Positions 25,776 to 33,960 of a stretch of 64,000 bases of DNA are shown piece by piece. How positions within the stretch are numbered: the stretch's first letter is position 1; each line of letters begins with the position of its first letter. The notes under the pieces were generated by a model. It had not been told where the DNA came from. It saw only the letters and a program-made list of their open reading frames with translations, and searched no databases. The position numbers and the translations under genes are program-made. Origin of the DNA: Deltaproteobacteria bacterium. Its GTDB lineage: Bacteria; Myxococcota; Kuafuiibacteriia; Kuafuiibacteriales; Kuafuiibacteriaceae. The stretch spans positions 2,604,001 through 2,668,000 of the forward strand of contig JADJBV010000002.1 in the NCBI GenBank assembly GCA_016703535.1, in the 5' to 3' direction.

Positions 25776-27713
25776 TCAACGTCGGGGGCGGTTCAGGACC
25801 ATCTGTTCGCCGTCCTCGAGATCCAACACCAGGTCCCGCACATAACGGCCTTTGACGATGCGGATCCGCCGTTTGCCGGCGCCGACCTCCAGCCCTCGGA
25901 TCGGCACTCGGCCCCGGATCAGCCGGCCGTCGATCCGGACCTTGGCGCCTTTGGGGTGCATGATGTCCAGGATCGCCATCCCTTTGTAGGGCGCGACCGC
26001 CGGGGGCAACTCGGGCTCGGGCGGAAGATCGGGCTCCTCCTCCTCTTCGGTGACGCTGGCGGTGGCGACCAGGGTGGGGTCCTTGGTGTTGGCGGCCGGG
26101 TCTGGGGCCGAGGCCTTGGGGTTCGGCTGGTCGCCGAAAAAAACCGCCTGGCCGATCAAGGTCAACACGATGCCGGCCAGAAGTCCGGCGCCCCAGATCA
26201 AGGTCCGCTTGTTCTGGGACTTGGGCTTGCCCAGATCCGCGGTGGGGCCCGGGGGCGGCTCGACCAGGTTGCTCAAGGCGCTGGGGCGTTCGTTCGGTTT
26301 GGTCTGGTCCGACTGCCGCGCCTGCAGCCACGCCAACACCGACAACGCCTCGTCCACCGAAGCTTCGGTGACCTTAAACTTGGGCGGCAAGGTGTTGGCC
26401 CGCAACACGTTGGTCGGACCCGAACCTTCGTTTGGGGCCTGGGGCGCCAACACCGCGGTGTCCGGGACCAACTCGGTGGGCGGGGTGCTGGGGGTCGGTG
26501 GGGCCGCCGGCGGCGGGCGTCGCTCCGCGCGGTTGATCAGGTCGGTGGGTTGGTGCCGCCGTTGGGGTGGGGGCGTCGCGACCGGCGTCGGCGGCGCGTC
26601 ACTCGCCACCGGGATCGGCGCGGCGGGCGCGGGGATCAGGTCGGGGTGGGGCGTGTAGCCGGGCGTGACCTCGCGATGGATGTCGTCGGAGGCCAACTCG
26701 AGCACGCCGCTGTCCGGCCCCTCGAAGAGTTGGGTCAAAAAATCCGAGACCACCGCCGCGTCGAAGCCGCCCAGCAGGCGGCCAGCGGCCTCCAAACCTT
26801 CCGCCAACTCGCCTGCGGTCTGGAGGCGCACCTTCGGATCGGTGGCCAGGGCCCGGTTCAGCGTCTGCACCAACAGCGGGGCCCGGAAGTCGAGCTGGTG
26901 TTCGAGGTCGGGCCGTTCGCCGTTGACGATCGCGTACAGGGTCTTCGGGACCGACGGCTTGTCGAAGGTCGGCAGGCCGGTCAACATCTCGGCGGTCACC
27001 GCCGCCGCCGAAAACAGATCGGAGCGAGGGCTCGCCGGGTCCCCCAAAATTTGTTCGGGCGAGAGGTAACGGGCCTTGCCCTTGACGATGCCGACGGTGG
27101 TCGACACCGCCGACATCCGGGACTTGGCGATCCCGAAGTCAGTCAACTTGGCTCGGCCATCGAAGCCGACCAACAGGTTGCCCGGCGAAACGTCCCGGTG
27201 CACCAGGTTCAGCGGGGTCCCATCGGGCAGCCGATAGTTGTGCGCGTACTCCAGGCCGTGAAGGATGTCGGCCATAATCCTAAGAACTACCGCCGGCGGC
27301 ATCAGGCTGCGGGTCTCCTCACAGCGCATCAAGATCTGCTGCACGCTGCGGCCGTTCACGTACTCCATCGCCAAACACTGGGAGCCGTCGATCACTGGCG
27401 TGTCGTAGACCTTGACGATGTTCGGGTGGTCCAGGCGGGCCATCACCTCGGCCTCGGAGCGGAACATATCGACGTACTTTTCGTCGTCGAGGAGCTCGGC
27501 CAAAAGGCGCTTCACCGCGACCTCGACCGGGGGCAAGCCGGGGCGCTCCATGGTGGCGAGGAACAACTCGCCCATGCCACCCCGGTCCAAGTTACGGATG
27601 ATCGTGTAGCGGATGCCGCGCTCGTCTTCTTTGGCGCCCAGACCCAGCCGGCGCCGGGCCGCCCCAGAGTCGATGGTTTCGCTAGGGGTCGCGCCGAAGG
27701 GCCGGCGTTCCAC
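25776..27713 (-). CDS. Transmembrane Ser/Thr protein kinase with PEGA-like tail
   Basis: 645 residues from GTG. The kinase domain (about 35-300) is complete: glycine loop LDRGGMGELFLA, VAVKRL (ATP Lys), catalytic loop HRDVSPGNLL, DFGIAK, and the APE-region counterpart ARYLSPEQILG. HRDVSP is usual for myxobacterial kinases. A Pro/Thr-rich disordered segment (about 360-495) leads to one transmembrane helix (about 503-525) and an extracytoplasmic PEGA-like domain (GAKVRIDGRLIRGRVPIRGL). It probably links an envelope signal to phosphorylation of FHA-bound partners. It lies 72 bases upstream of the DUF1592 cluster on the same strand, but nothing shows joint expression. Confidence 0.9.
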   Translation of the reverse strand: MERRPFGATPSETIDSGAARRRLGLGAKEDERGIRYTIIRNLDRGGMGELFLATMERPGLPPVEVAVKRLLAELLDDEKYVDMFRSEAEVMARLDHPNIVKVYDTPVIDGSQCLAMEYVNGRSVQQILMRCEETRSLMPPAVVLRIMADILHGLEYAHNYRLPDGTPLNLVHRDVSPGNLLVGFDGRAKLTDFGIAKSRMSAVSTTVGIVKGKARYLSPEQILGDPASPRSDLFSAAAVTAEMLTGLPTFDKPSVPKTLYAIVNGERPDLEHQLDFRAPLLVQTLNRALATDPKVRLQTAGELAEGLEAAGRLLGGFDAAVVSDFLTQLFEGPDSGVLELASDDIHREVTPGYTPHPDLIPAPAAPIPVASDAPPTPVATPPPQRRHQPTDLINRAERRPPPAAPPTPSTPPTELVPDTAVLAPQAPNEGSGPTNVLRANTLPPKFKVTEASVDEALSVLAWLQARQSDQTKPNERPSALSNLVEPPPGPTADLGKPKSQNKRTLIWGAGLLAGIVLTLIGQAVFFGDQPNPKASAPDPAANTKDPTLVATASVTEEEEEPDLPPEPELPPAVAPYKGMAILDIMHPKGAKVRIDGRLIRGRVPIRGLEVGAGKRRIRIVKGRYVRDLVLDLEDGEQMVLNRPRR

Positions 27714-27795
27714 GGAGCGAGCTTAGCCCAACCCCTCGAATCCAGCGACATCGCACCGTTTGATTTTTTCGGAAAACCCGTGTGACCTCGTTGAG

Positions 27796-29040
27796 ATGGC
27801 TGAACAAGGCACCGACGGTCGTGACCTGATCTTTGACTGGAACGAAAGCTACCGGCGGGGCCCGGTCCTGTTGCGCAAGCCCGAGTTCAACGACGAGACC
27901 CTCCGGGACGGCATCCAGTCCCCTTCGGTGGTCGATCCGGGGATCGAGGACAAGCTCCAGATCCTGCACCTCCAGGAGCAGATCGGCATCACCAGCAGCG
28001 ACATCGGGCTCCCTGGCGCCGGGCCCCGGGCCTTCGCCGACGTGTTGCGGTTGGCCCAAGAGATCCGGGACCAACACTTTAGCGTGCAGGCCAACTGCGC
28101 CTGCCGCACCGTCGAGGCCGACATCAAGCCGATCGTCGAGGTCAGCCAAAGGGTCGGGATCCCGGTCGAGGTCTACGCCTTCATCGGCAGCTCGCCGATC
28201 CGCCAATACGCCGAAAACTGGGACCTGGACCACATCCTTCGGACCAGCGAGGCCGCCATCAAGTTCGGCGTCAAAGAGGGGATGAACGTCGCTTACGTCA
28301 CCGAAGACACCACCCGCTCTCGCCCCACCGATCTCGATCGCCTCTTTCGGAACGCCATCGACTGCGGCGCCAAACGCCTGGTCCTTTGTGACACGGTCGG
28401 CCACAGCACTCCTGACGGGGTCTTCAACCTGATCCGCTGGACCAAAGGCCTGATCGACGGCATGGGCGCCGACGTGAAGGTCGACTGGCACGGCCACAAC
28501 GATCGGGGCCTGGGGGTGACCAACGCCATCCACGCCCTGGAGGCCGGCGCGGATCGGATCCACGGCACGATCTTGGGCGTCGGCGAACGGGTCGGCAACG
28601 CGGCCATGGATCAGATCTTGGTCAACCTGAAGTTGTTGGGATCGATCGACAACGACCTCACCCAACTCCTGGCCTACTGCCGAAAGGTCTCCAGCGCCTA
28701 CCAGTGGCCGATCCCCCGCAACTATCCTTTGGCCGGTGAAGACGCCTTCAAGACCGCCACCGGCGTGCACGCGGCGGCGATCGTCAAAGCCTTCGAGCGC
28801 CACGACACCTGGTTGGCCGATCGGGTCTATTCGGGCGTGCCCGCCGGTTTGTTCGGCAAGGAGCAGGAGATCGAGATCGGGCCGATGAGCGGCATGTCGA
28901 ACGTCCGTTATTGGCTCAAAAAACGGGGCCTGACCTTCGACGAAAACGTCGGCAAGGCGATCTTGGCCAAGGCCAAACAGTCGGATCGAACCCTCAAGGA
29001 GGACGAGGTGCTCGCGGTCGTGCGCGCGCCTCAAGCCTGA
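27796..29040 (+). CDS. HMGL-family acyltransferase (isopropylmalate/homocitrate synthase-like)
   Basis: 414 residues from ATG 27796. The TIM-barrel signatures are intact: ETLRDGIQSP (catalytic Arg-Asp), NVAYVTEDTTRSRP, VLCDTVGHSTPDG and the metal-binding HGHNDRGLGVTNAIHALEAG, then GTILGVGERVGNAAMD. These enzymes condense an acyl-CoA with a 2-oxo acid, as in leucine (LeuA), citramalate or homocitrate synthesis. The C-terminal 120 residues resemble the linker domains (NYPLAGEDAFKTATGVHAAA) but the LeuA allosteric domain is absent, arguing for homocitrate- or citramalate-type activity. No leuB, leuC or leuD neighbours help decide. It is divergent from the kinase gene. Confidence 0.85.
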   Translation: MAEQGTDGRDLIFDWNESYRRGPVLLRKPEFNDETLRDGIQSPSVVDPGIEDKLQILHLQEQIGITSSDIGLPGAGPRAFADVLRLAQEIRDQHFSVQANCACRTVEADIKPIVEVSQRVGIPVEVYAFIGSSPIRQYAENWDLDHILRTSEAAIKFGVKEGMNVAYVTEDTTRSRPTDLDRLFRNAIDCGAKRLVLCDTVGHSTPDGVFNLIRWTKGLIDGMGADVKVDWHGHNDRGLGVTNAIHALEAGADRIHGTILGVGERVGNAAMDQILVNLKLLGSIDNDLTQLLAYCRKVSSAYQWPIPRNYPLAGEDAFKTATGVHAAAIVKAFERHDTWLADRVYSGVPAGLFGKEQEIEIGPMSGMSNVRYWLKKRGLTFDENVGKAILAKAKQSDRTLKEDEVLAVVRAPQA

Positions 29041-29044
29041 GACC

Positions 29045-29848
29045 ATGAAGGGGGCGGTGGCAGGGCTCGTGCTGCTCGCCTTCGCCGGGTGGGCCCAAGA
29101 GGCCGGGGCCTACCAATGCAAACACTCGGAGGACTCCGAGTACCTGACGCTCCATTGGCCCGAACGCCGCATCGAATACGCGGTGGAGCAGGGCTTTGAG
29201 GCCCCGTATCCGGTGGTCCAGGCGGCCTTCGCCAGCTGGGCGGTCGAGCCGTGCACCGATCTGATCTTCTTACCGATGGGGGAGGTCGCGCCGGGTTCGG
29301 AGCTCAACCTCGTCGGCGCGATCCGGGAGGGGTGGCAAGACGCGGGCTACGATCCAGTGGCGGTGGCGGTGACCTCGACCTTCTACGAACCCTCCACCGG
29401 GCAGCTGCGGCGGGCTCGGATCACGGTCAACGACGAGGACTACGACTTCATCGACTTGACCCGGGAGTGTGGCGGCGGCGAGCAGGTCTACGACTACGGC
29501 GCGGTCTTGACCCACGAAGCGGGCCACTTCATCGGCCTCGATCACACCTCGGTCGGGGCCGGCGACAAAAACGATCCCACCATGGCGCCGACCGTCGATC
29601 CCTGTGATCGGGAGAAGCGGACCTTGGCCCCCGACGACGTGGCTGGCCTTTGCCGGATCTATCCCACCGGGGAGCCGGCCCAGACCTGCCTGTCCCTGCC
29701 GATCCAAGCCCGCTACGTCTCCAGTCAGGCGTTCGGCTGTCGGGCGAACGGCGTCCCGGGCCCCGCTTGGCCCGGTTTGGTGTTTTTGACCCTCGGGATC
29801 GGCCTTCTGCGATCGCGGACTTGCGGCCGGGTCCGGGAAAGGGGATAA
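29045..29848 (+). CDS. Matrixin-like secreted metalloprotease with MYXO-CTERM-like anchor
   Basis: 267 residues starting four bases after the HMGL-family stop. A signal peptide (MKGAVAGLVLLAFAGWAQEA) is followed by a compact protease domain with the zinc motif HEAGHFIGLDH (HExxHxxGxxH), as in M10 matrixins, and a possible downstream Met-turn TMAPTVDP. The C-terminus has a Cys, a hydrophobic helix (PAWPGLVFLTLGIGLL) and a basic tail (RSRTCGRVRERG), the layout of the MYXO-CTERM sorting signal that retains proteins at the outer membrane of myxobacteria. It probably acts at the cell surface. Confidence 0.85.
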   Translation: MKGAVAGLVLLAFAGWAQEAGAYQCKHSEDSEYLTLHWPERRIEYAVEQGFEAPYPVVQAAFASWAVEPCTDLIFLPMGEVAPGSELNLVGAIREGWQDAGYDPVAVAVTSTFYEPSTGQLRRARITVNDEDYDFIDLTRECGGGEQVYDYGAVLTHEAGHFIGLDHTSVGAGDKNDPTMAPTVDPCDREKRTLAPDDVAGLCRIYPTGEPAQTCLSLPIQARYVSSQAFGCRANGVPGPAWPGLVFLTLGIGLLRSRTCGRVRERG

Positions 29849-29889
29849 CGGCGCCTGGGTGACCCTCGGGATCACCCGGGGGAGCCCTG

Positions 29890-31488
29890 GTGTTCAACCA
29901 TCCGCTCGCGCTGGAACAGGCCTACAACGCGGTCGAAGAGGCCATCCGGCTCGGCGCAAGTTACGCCGACGCGCGCTACGAATATCACCAACGAGAAGAC
30001 GTCGTTACCCGAAATGGAACCCTGTCCCAAGCCAACGTGACCCAAACCCGCGGGATTGGCATTCGAGTGCTGGTCCGGGGGGCCTGGGGTTTTGTGGCGG
30101 CCTCCGAGCCGACCCGGCACGACGTGGCGGTGGCCGCCAAACGGGCCGTCGACCTGGCCCGGGCTTCGGCCGTGCTCCAAGAACGTCCCATCCAGCTGGT
30201 GGAGCAGGCGCCGCAACGGGCCCTCTTCCGCACGCCGATCAAGCGAGATCCGCTGGCGGTCCCGCTGGAGGACAAGCTCCAGATCCTGTTGTCGGTCGAC
30301 GACAAGTTGCGCCAGGTCGATCAGATCGTCTTGGCCGAGGGGCGCTTCTTCGCCCACCGCCGCCGCAAGATCTTCGTCAGCTCCGAAGGCAGCGAGTTGG
30401 ATCAAGAGCTGGTCTACACCGGCGCCGGCTACTTGGCCGGGGCCTCGGACGGGAACGACTTCCAGATCCGCTCCTATCCCTTTTGGACCGAAGGCCAAGT
30501 GTTGGGCCGCGGTTGGGAGATGGTCGCCGAGCTCAACCTCATGGATCACGCCGAACGGGTGGCCCACGAGGCGGTGGAGCTGCTCAAAGCTCCGGTTTGC
30601 CCGGCCCAAAAGGGCACCTTGATCTTGGGCAACGCCGCCGCGGCGGCTCAGCTCCACGCCAACGTCAGCCACCTCTTCGAGCTGGATCGGGTGCTCGGGC
30701 AGCAGGCCAGCGAAAACGGTCGCTCCTTCTTGTCGGCCGACAAGTTGGGCACCTTCCAGCTGGGCAGCAACCTGCTCCAGGTGGTGGCCGACGCCCGGGA
30801 GCAAGGGGGCGCGGGCTCCTTCGGCTTCGACGACGAGGGGGTCGAGGCCCAGCGGTTGGAGTTGGTCAGCGACGGCCGCTTGACCGGTTATCTTTCGGGG
30901 CGGGACACGGCCCAAGAGGTCGGCCTGGAGCGTTCGGGCGGGGCCTTCCGGGCCAGCTCTTACGCCCACGTCCCGACGGCCCGACCCACCAACCTGATGT
31001 TGGTGCCGGGTCAAAGTGGGGATCTCGACGCTCTGGTGGCCGACACAAAAAGTGGCATCCTGATCGACACCCCCCGGGCCATTTCGGTCGACGCCTCGGG
31101 TCAGACCTTTTTTGCGGTCGGCGAAAGGGCCTTCGAGATCAAGGACGGGCGCCGGGCTCGGCTCCTCAAGAACCCGACCTACCACGGCTCCACCACCTCC
31201 TTCTGGCAGGGCCTCGACGCCCTGGGCGGGCCGACCAGCCTGGGCCACTTTGGCCTCTCTCGCAGCAAGAAGGGCCGCCCCGCCCAATACGTGCCGGTGG
31301 GCCTGCACGCGGTCCCGGCCCGCTTTCAAGGCGTGGCGATCGGGGCTCAGCTGGAGCCCCTGGATCGGGTGGCGGGGGCCACCGATTCGGGCAACCTGCC
31401 GACCTTGCCGCCGCGCCGCGGGAGCAAGAAGAGTTCGGTCCCTAAAAAGAAGCCCAAAAAAGGCGCCCGGAAGCGCGACACCAAGTGA
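29890..31488 (+). CDS. tldD: TldD-like protein with altered zinc motif
   Basis: 532 residues from GTG 29890. The N-terminal half is typical TldD/PmbA: ALEQAYNAVEEAIRLGASYA, then TRGIGIRVLVRGAWGFVAAS. TldD/TldE form a heterodimeric zinc protease that trims leader peptides and degrades unfolded peptides. The TldD motif 'LHEAVGHGLEGD' (HExxxH) aligns with LHANVSHLFELD here: His256 and His261 are kept but the catalytic Glu is Ala257. Activity as a hydrolase is therefore doubtful. The end is a Lys/Arg-rich tail (GSKKSSVPKKKPKKGARKRD) not normal for TldD. It is followed four bases later by the TldE-like partner, so the pair is one operon. Confidence 0.82.
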   Translation: MFNHPLALEQAYNAVEEAIRLGASYADARYEYHQREDVVTRNGTLSQANVTQTRGIGIRVLVRGAWGFVAASEPTRHDVAVAAKRAVDLARASAVLQERPIQLVEQAPQRALFRTPIKRDPLAVPLEDKLQILLSVDDKLRQVDQIVLAEGRFFAHRRRKIFVSSEGSELDQELVYTGAGYLAGASDGNDFQIRSYPFWTEGQVLGRGWEMVAELNLMDHAERVAHEAVELLKAPVCPAQKGTLILGNAAAAAQLHANVSHLFELDRVLGQQASENGRSFLSADKLGTFQLGSNLLQVVADAREQGGAGSFGFDDEGVEAQRLELVSDGRLTGYLSGRDTAQEVGLERSGGAFRASSYAHVPTARPTNLMLVPGQSGDLDALVADTKSGILIDTPRAISVDASGQTFFAVGERAFEIKDGRRARLLKNPTYHGSTTSFWQGLDALGGPTSLGHFGLSRSKKGRPAQYVPVGLHAVPARFQGVAIGAQLEPLDRVAGATDSGNLPTLPPRRGSKKSSVPKKKPKKGARKRDTK

Positions 31489-31492
31489 AGCG

Positions 31493-32839
31493 ATGAGAGC
31501 CAAGGAAGAAGCGTTCCGGATCTTGGAAGCGGCCCTCAGCGTCGCCTCCAGCGGCGTCGACGAAGCCGAAGTCTGTTTGGGGGGCGGCGACCTGGCGGTC
31601 ACCACCTTCGCCAACAACGTGGTGCAGCCCAGTCAAGAGCACTCCTTCGAGATCTTGACGGTGCGGGTTGGCAGCAAGGGCCGGATGGTTCGGCTTTCGA
31701 CCACCGACCTGTCGAGCCAAGGCCTCCGGGAGGTCGCGACCCAGGCTCGCAATCGGGCCGAACACCTGCCGGAGCGGGCCCGGGGCGTCGGCTTGCCCGA
31801 ACCTCAGTCCTACGTCCAAACCGATGCCTACGATCCCGAGGCTGAGCTCTTTCGGGCCTTGGAGCGGACTGCGGTGGCGGGCCGGGCGATCATCGCCGCT
31901 CACCAACAGGGCCTGACGGCGTGTGGCCAGATCGCCGTTCGCCGCGGGTCCTTGGGCCTCGACGGCAGCCCCGGCATCTACGCGATCGCCAACACCCGCG
32001 GCCTCCTCGCCTATCACCCCGAAACCCGCGTCGGCCTCCGTTTGGCGCTCCGCAACAAGAGCGGCGCCAGCAGTTGGGTGGAGGACGAGTCCTTCGCGGT
32101 TTCGGCCCTCGAGCCCGAGGCCATGACCAAAACCGCCTTGAGGCGGGCCCTGATCCCCGGTGAACTCCGACGCCTCGAGGCCGGCCGGCACACCGCGGTC
32201 CTGGAAGCGGCGGCGGTGGGCGCACTTTTGGGTCCCGTGTCCCTCAACGCCGGGGCGACCGCCTACGCCGCCGGGCGCTCCTTCTTGTCCGGGCGCATGG
32301 GCCAAGCGATCACCGGGCGCAACATCAACCTGCACGACGATCACAGCCACCCGCTCCATCGGGGCCGGCCCTTCGACTTCGAAGGCGTCGCCAAAAAGCG
32401 GGTCACCTTGATCGAAGGTGGAGTGGCAAGGGGCCCAGTTCACAGCTTGGAGAGCGCGGTGCGGACCGGCGCTCACGCCACCGGCCACCGGATCTGGGAC
32501 CCCGAGGTCGGTGAGACCGAAAGCGCCACCCACTTGGTGATGGACGGGGGCAGCGCCACCCTCTCGGATCTGGTCGGCAGCACGGGGCGTGGCCTGTTGA
32601 TCGGGCGCATCGGCGCCCTCGAGCTGATCGATCCCCGGCAGCTGTTGATGACCGGCACCACCCAAGAAGGGTGCTTCGTGATCGACGGCGGCGAGCTGGT
32701 CGCACCCTTGGCCCCCACCCGCTTCGCCTTTTCGCTCCTCGAACTGTTGGGCAAGGTCGAGGCCTTGGGCAATGTCAGCTGGGCCAACGGCGCGGTGGTC
32801 CCCTCCTTGAAGGTGGAGCTGCCGCTCTTCGCCGCTTGA
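31493..32839 (+). CDS. tldE: TldE/PmbA-like partner protein
   Basis: 448 residues from ATG 31493. It has the PmbA/TldE N-terminal fold (VTTFANNVVQPSQEHSFEIL, TVRVGSKGRMVRLSTTDL) and the C-terminal beta domain (GRHTAVLEAAAVGALLG, SFLSGRMGQAITGRNINLHD, LFVMTG-type segment as LLMTGTTQEGCFVIDGG). TldE has no metal site of its own and completes the active cavity of TldD. It ends by overlapping the TTG start of the glycosyltransferase gene. Confidence 0.82.
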   Translation: MRAKEEAFRILEAALSVASSGVDEAEVCLGGGDLAVTTFANNVVQPSQEHSFEILTVRVGSKGRMVRLSTTDLSSQGLREVATQARNRAEHLPERARGVGLPEPQSYVQTDAYDPEAELFRALERTAVAGRAIIAAHQQGLTACGQIAVRRGSLGLDGSPGIYAIANTRGLLAYHPETRVGLRLALRNKSGASSWVEDESFAVSALEPEAMTKTALRRALIPGELRRLEAGRHTAVLEAAAVGALLGPVSLNAGATAYAAGRSFLSGRMGQAITGRNINLHDDHSHPLHRGRPFDFEGVAKKRVTLIEGGVARGPVHSLESAVRTGAHATGHRIWDPEVGETESATHLVMDGGSATLSDLVGSTGRGLLIGRIGALELIDPRQLLMTGTTQEGCFVIDGGELVAPLAPTRFAFSLLELLGKVEALGNVSWANGAVVPSLKVELPLFAA

Positions 32840-33960
32840 GCGGGTCGAGCCTGGTCCTCCTGTGGGTAGTGGGGCTCTGGGCCCTGCTTTGGGGGCGAGG
32901 GCGGATCGAGATCCGCCGCACCGTACAGCTTTCACCCCGGCCCGGATCGACGCCCCCGGTGGTCACCGCTTACCTGCCGGCCCGCAACGAGGTCGAGGTG
33001 ATCGAGGCCTCGGTCCGAGCCCTCTTGCAGGAGTCCCCGCTCCAACGTTTGGTGGTGGTCGACGATGGTTCGACCGACGGGACGGATCGAGTCTTGGGCA
33101 CCATCGTCGATCCCCGCTTGTTGGTTTTGGCCGGCGCCGGCCCGGGGCCCGGAGAGTGTGGCAAACCGGCGGCCTTGCGCGGGGCGGTGAACGCCCAACC
33201 CCCGACCACCGATTGGTTGTTGTTCGTGGACGCCGATGTGATCTTGAGCCCGGGGGCGCTCGCCGCCTTGGTGGGCCACGCCGAAGAGACGGGGGCCGAG
33301 CTGCTCAGCCTGTACCCGCAGCTGGTGCACGGATCCTTCATCGAGTCCCTGGTCATGCCGACCATCGGGGCTTTGGTGTTGCGCCGTTACCCACCGGCCC
33401 TGGTCGGCGATCCCCACTCCCGAGTGGCCTTCGCCAATGGCCAAGTGATCTTGATCCGGCGGGAGCTCTACCTGCGGATCGGCGGGCACCAGGCGGTGGT
33501 GACGGAGATCTTGGAGGACGTCCGCTTGGCCGAACTCTGCAAAGCCGCCGGCGGGCGGTTGGGCTTGGTCGACGGTCGAGCCCTGGCTCGGACCCGGATG
33601 TACGCGGGGTGGAGTGAACTCCTCGAGGGTTGGGGCAAAAACCTGCACCTGCTGCTGGGCGCCCAGGCCTGGCGGAGTGTCTTTTGGATGTTGGCCTTGC
33701 CCGTCTTGTCGGCCGCTCCTTTGTTGGCGGGCCTGTGGGTGGGGGGCGTGGTCGGCTTCGGGGCTTGGGCTTTGGTGGTGTTGATGCAAGCTGACTTGCG
33801 CCGTTTGGCCGGGGCCAGCCCGCTCTACGCACCCTTGGCGCCGCTGGGGGCCAGTTTGGCGGCGGTGGTGGTAGGCCGCAGCCTTTGGCTCCACCACGGG
33901 CGTCGCCCCGTCCCCTGGAAAGGCCGCCGCTACTCCGCGGGAGATCCGAAAGGCACCTGA
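32836..33960 (+). CDS. Membrane-bound family 2 glycosyltransferase
   Basis: 374 residues from TTG 32836, overlapping the TldE-like stop (TTGA); the frame is open further upstream but antisense-like. A first membrane segment (SLVLLWVVGLWALLWG) is followed by a GT-A domain: AYLPARNEVEVIEASVRALL, VVVDDGSTDGT and LLFVDADVIL (DxD). SRVAFANGQVILIRRELYLR and the later EDVRLAELCKAAGG also fit the hopene/carotenoid-type GT2 group (HpnB, CrtQ-like). The last 90 residues hold about three membrane helices. It probably glycosylates a lipid. Its 3' end overlaps the convergent beta-helix gene by 31 bases. Confidence 0.82.
   Translation: MSGSSLVLLWVVGLWALLWGRGRIEIRRTVQLSPRPGSTPPVVTAYLPARNEVEVIEASVRALLQESPLQRLVVVDDGSTDGTDRVLGTIVDPRLLVLAGAGPGPGECGKPAALRGAVNAQPPTTDWLLFVDADVILSPGALAALVGHAEETGAELLSLYPQLVHGSFIESLVMPTIGALVLRRYPPALVGDPHSRVAFANGQVILIRRELYLRIGGHQAVVTEILEDVRLAELCKAAGGRLGLVDGRALARTRMYAGWSELLEGWGKNLHLLLGAQAWRSVFWMLALPVLSAAPLLAGLWVGGVVGFGAWALVVLMQADLRRLAGASPLYAPLAPLGASLAAVVVGRSLWLHHGRRPVPWKGRRYSAGDPKGT
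33786..33799. repeat. GCAAG-N4-CTTGC palindrome, site 5
   Basis: Inner bases CTGA; in the glycosyltransferase gene, covering Gln-Ala-Asp-Leu. Confidence 0.6.
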
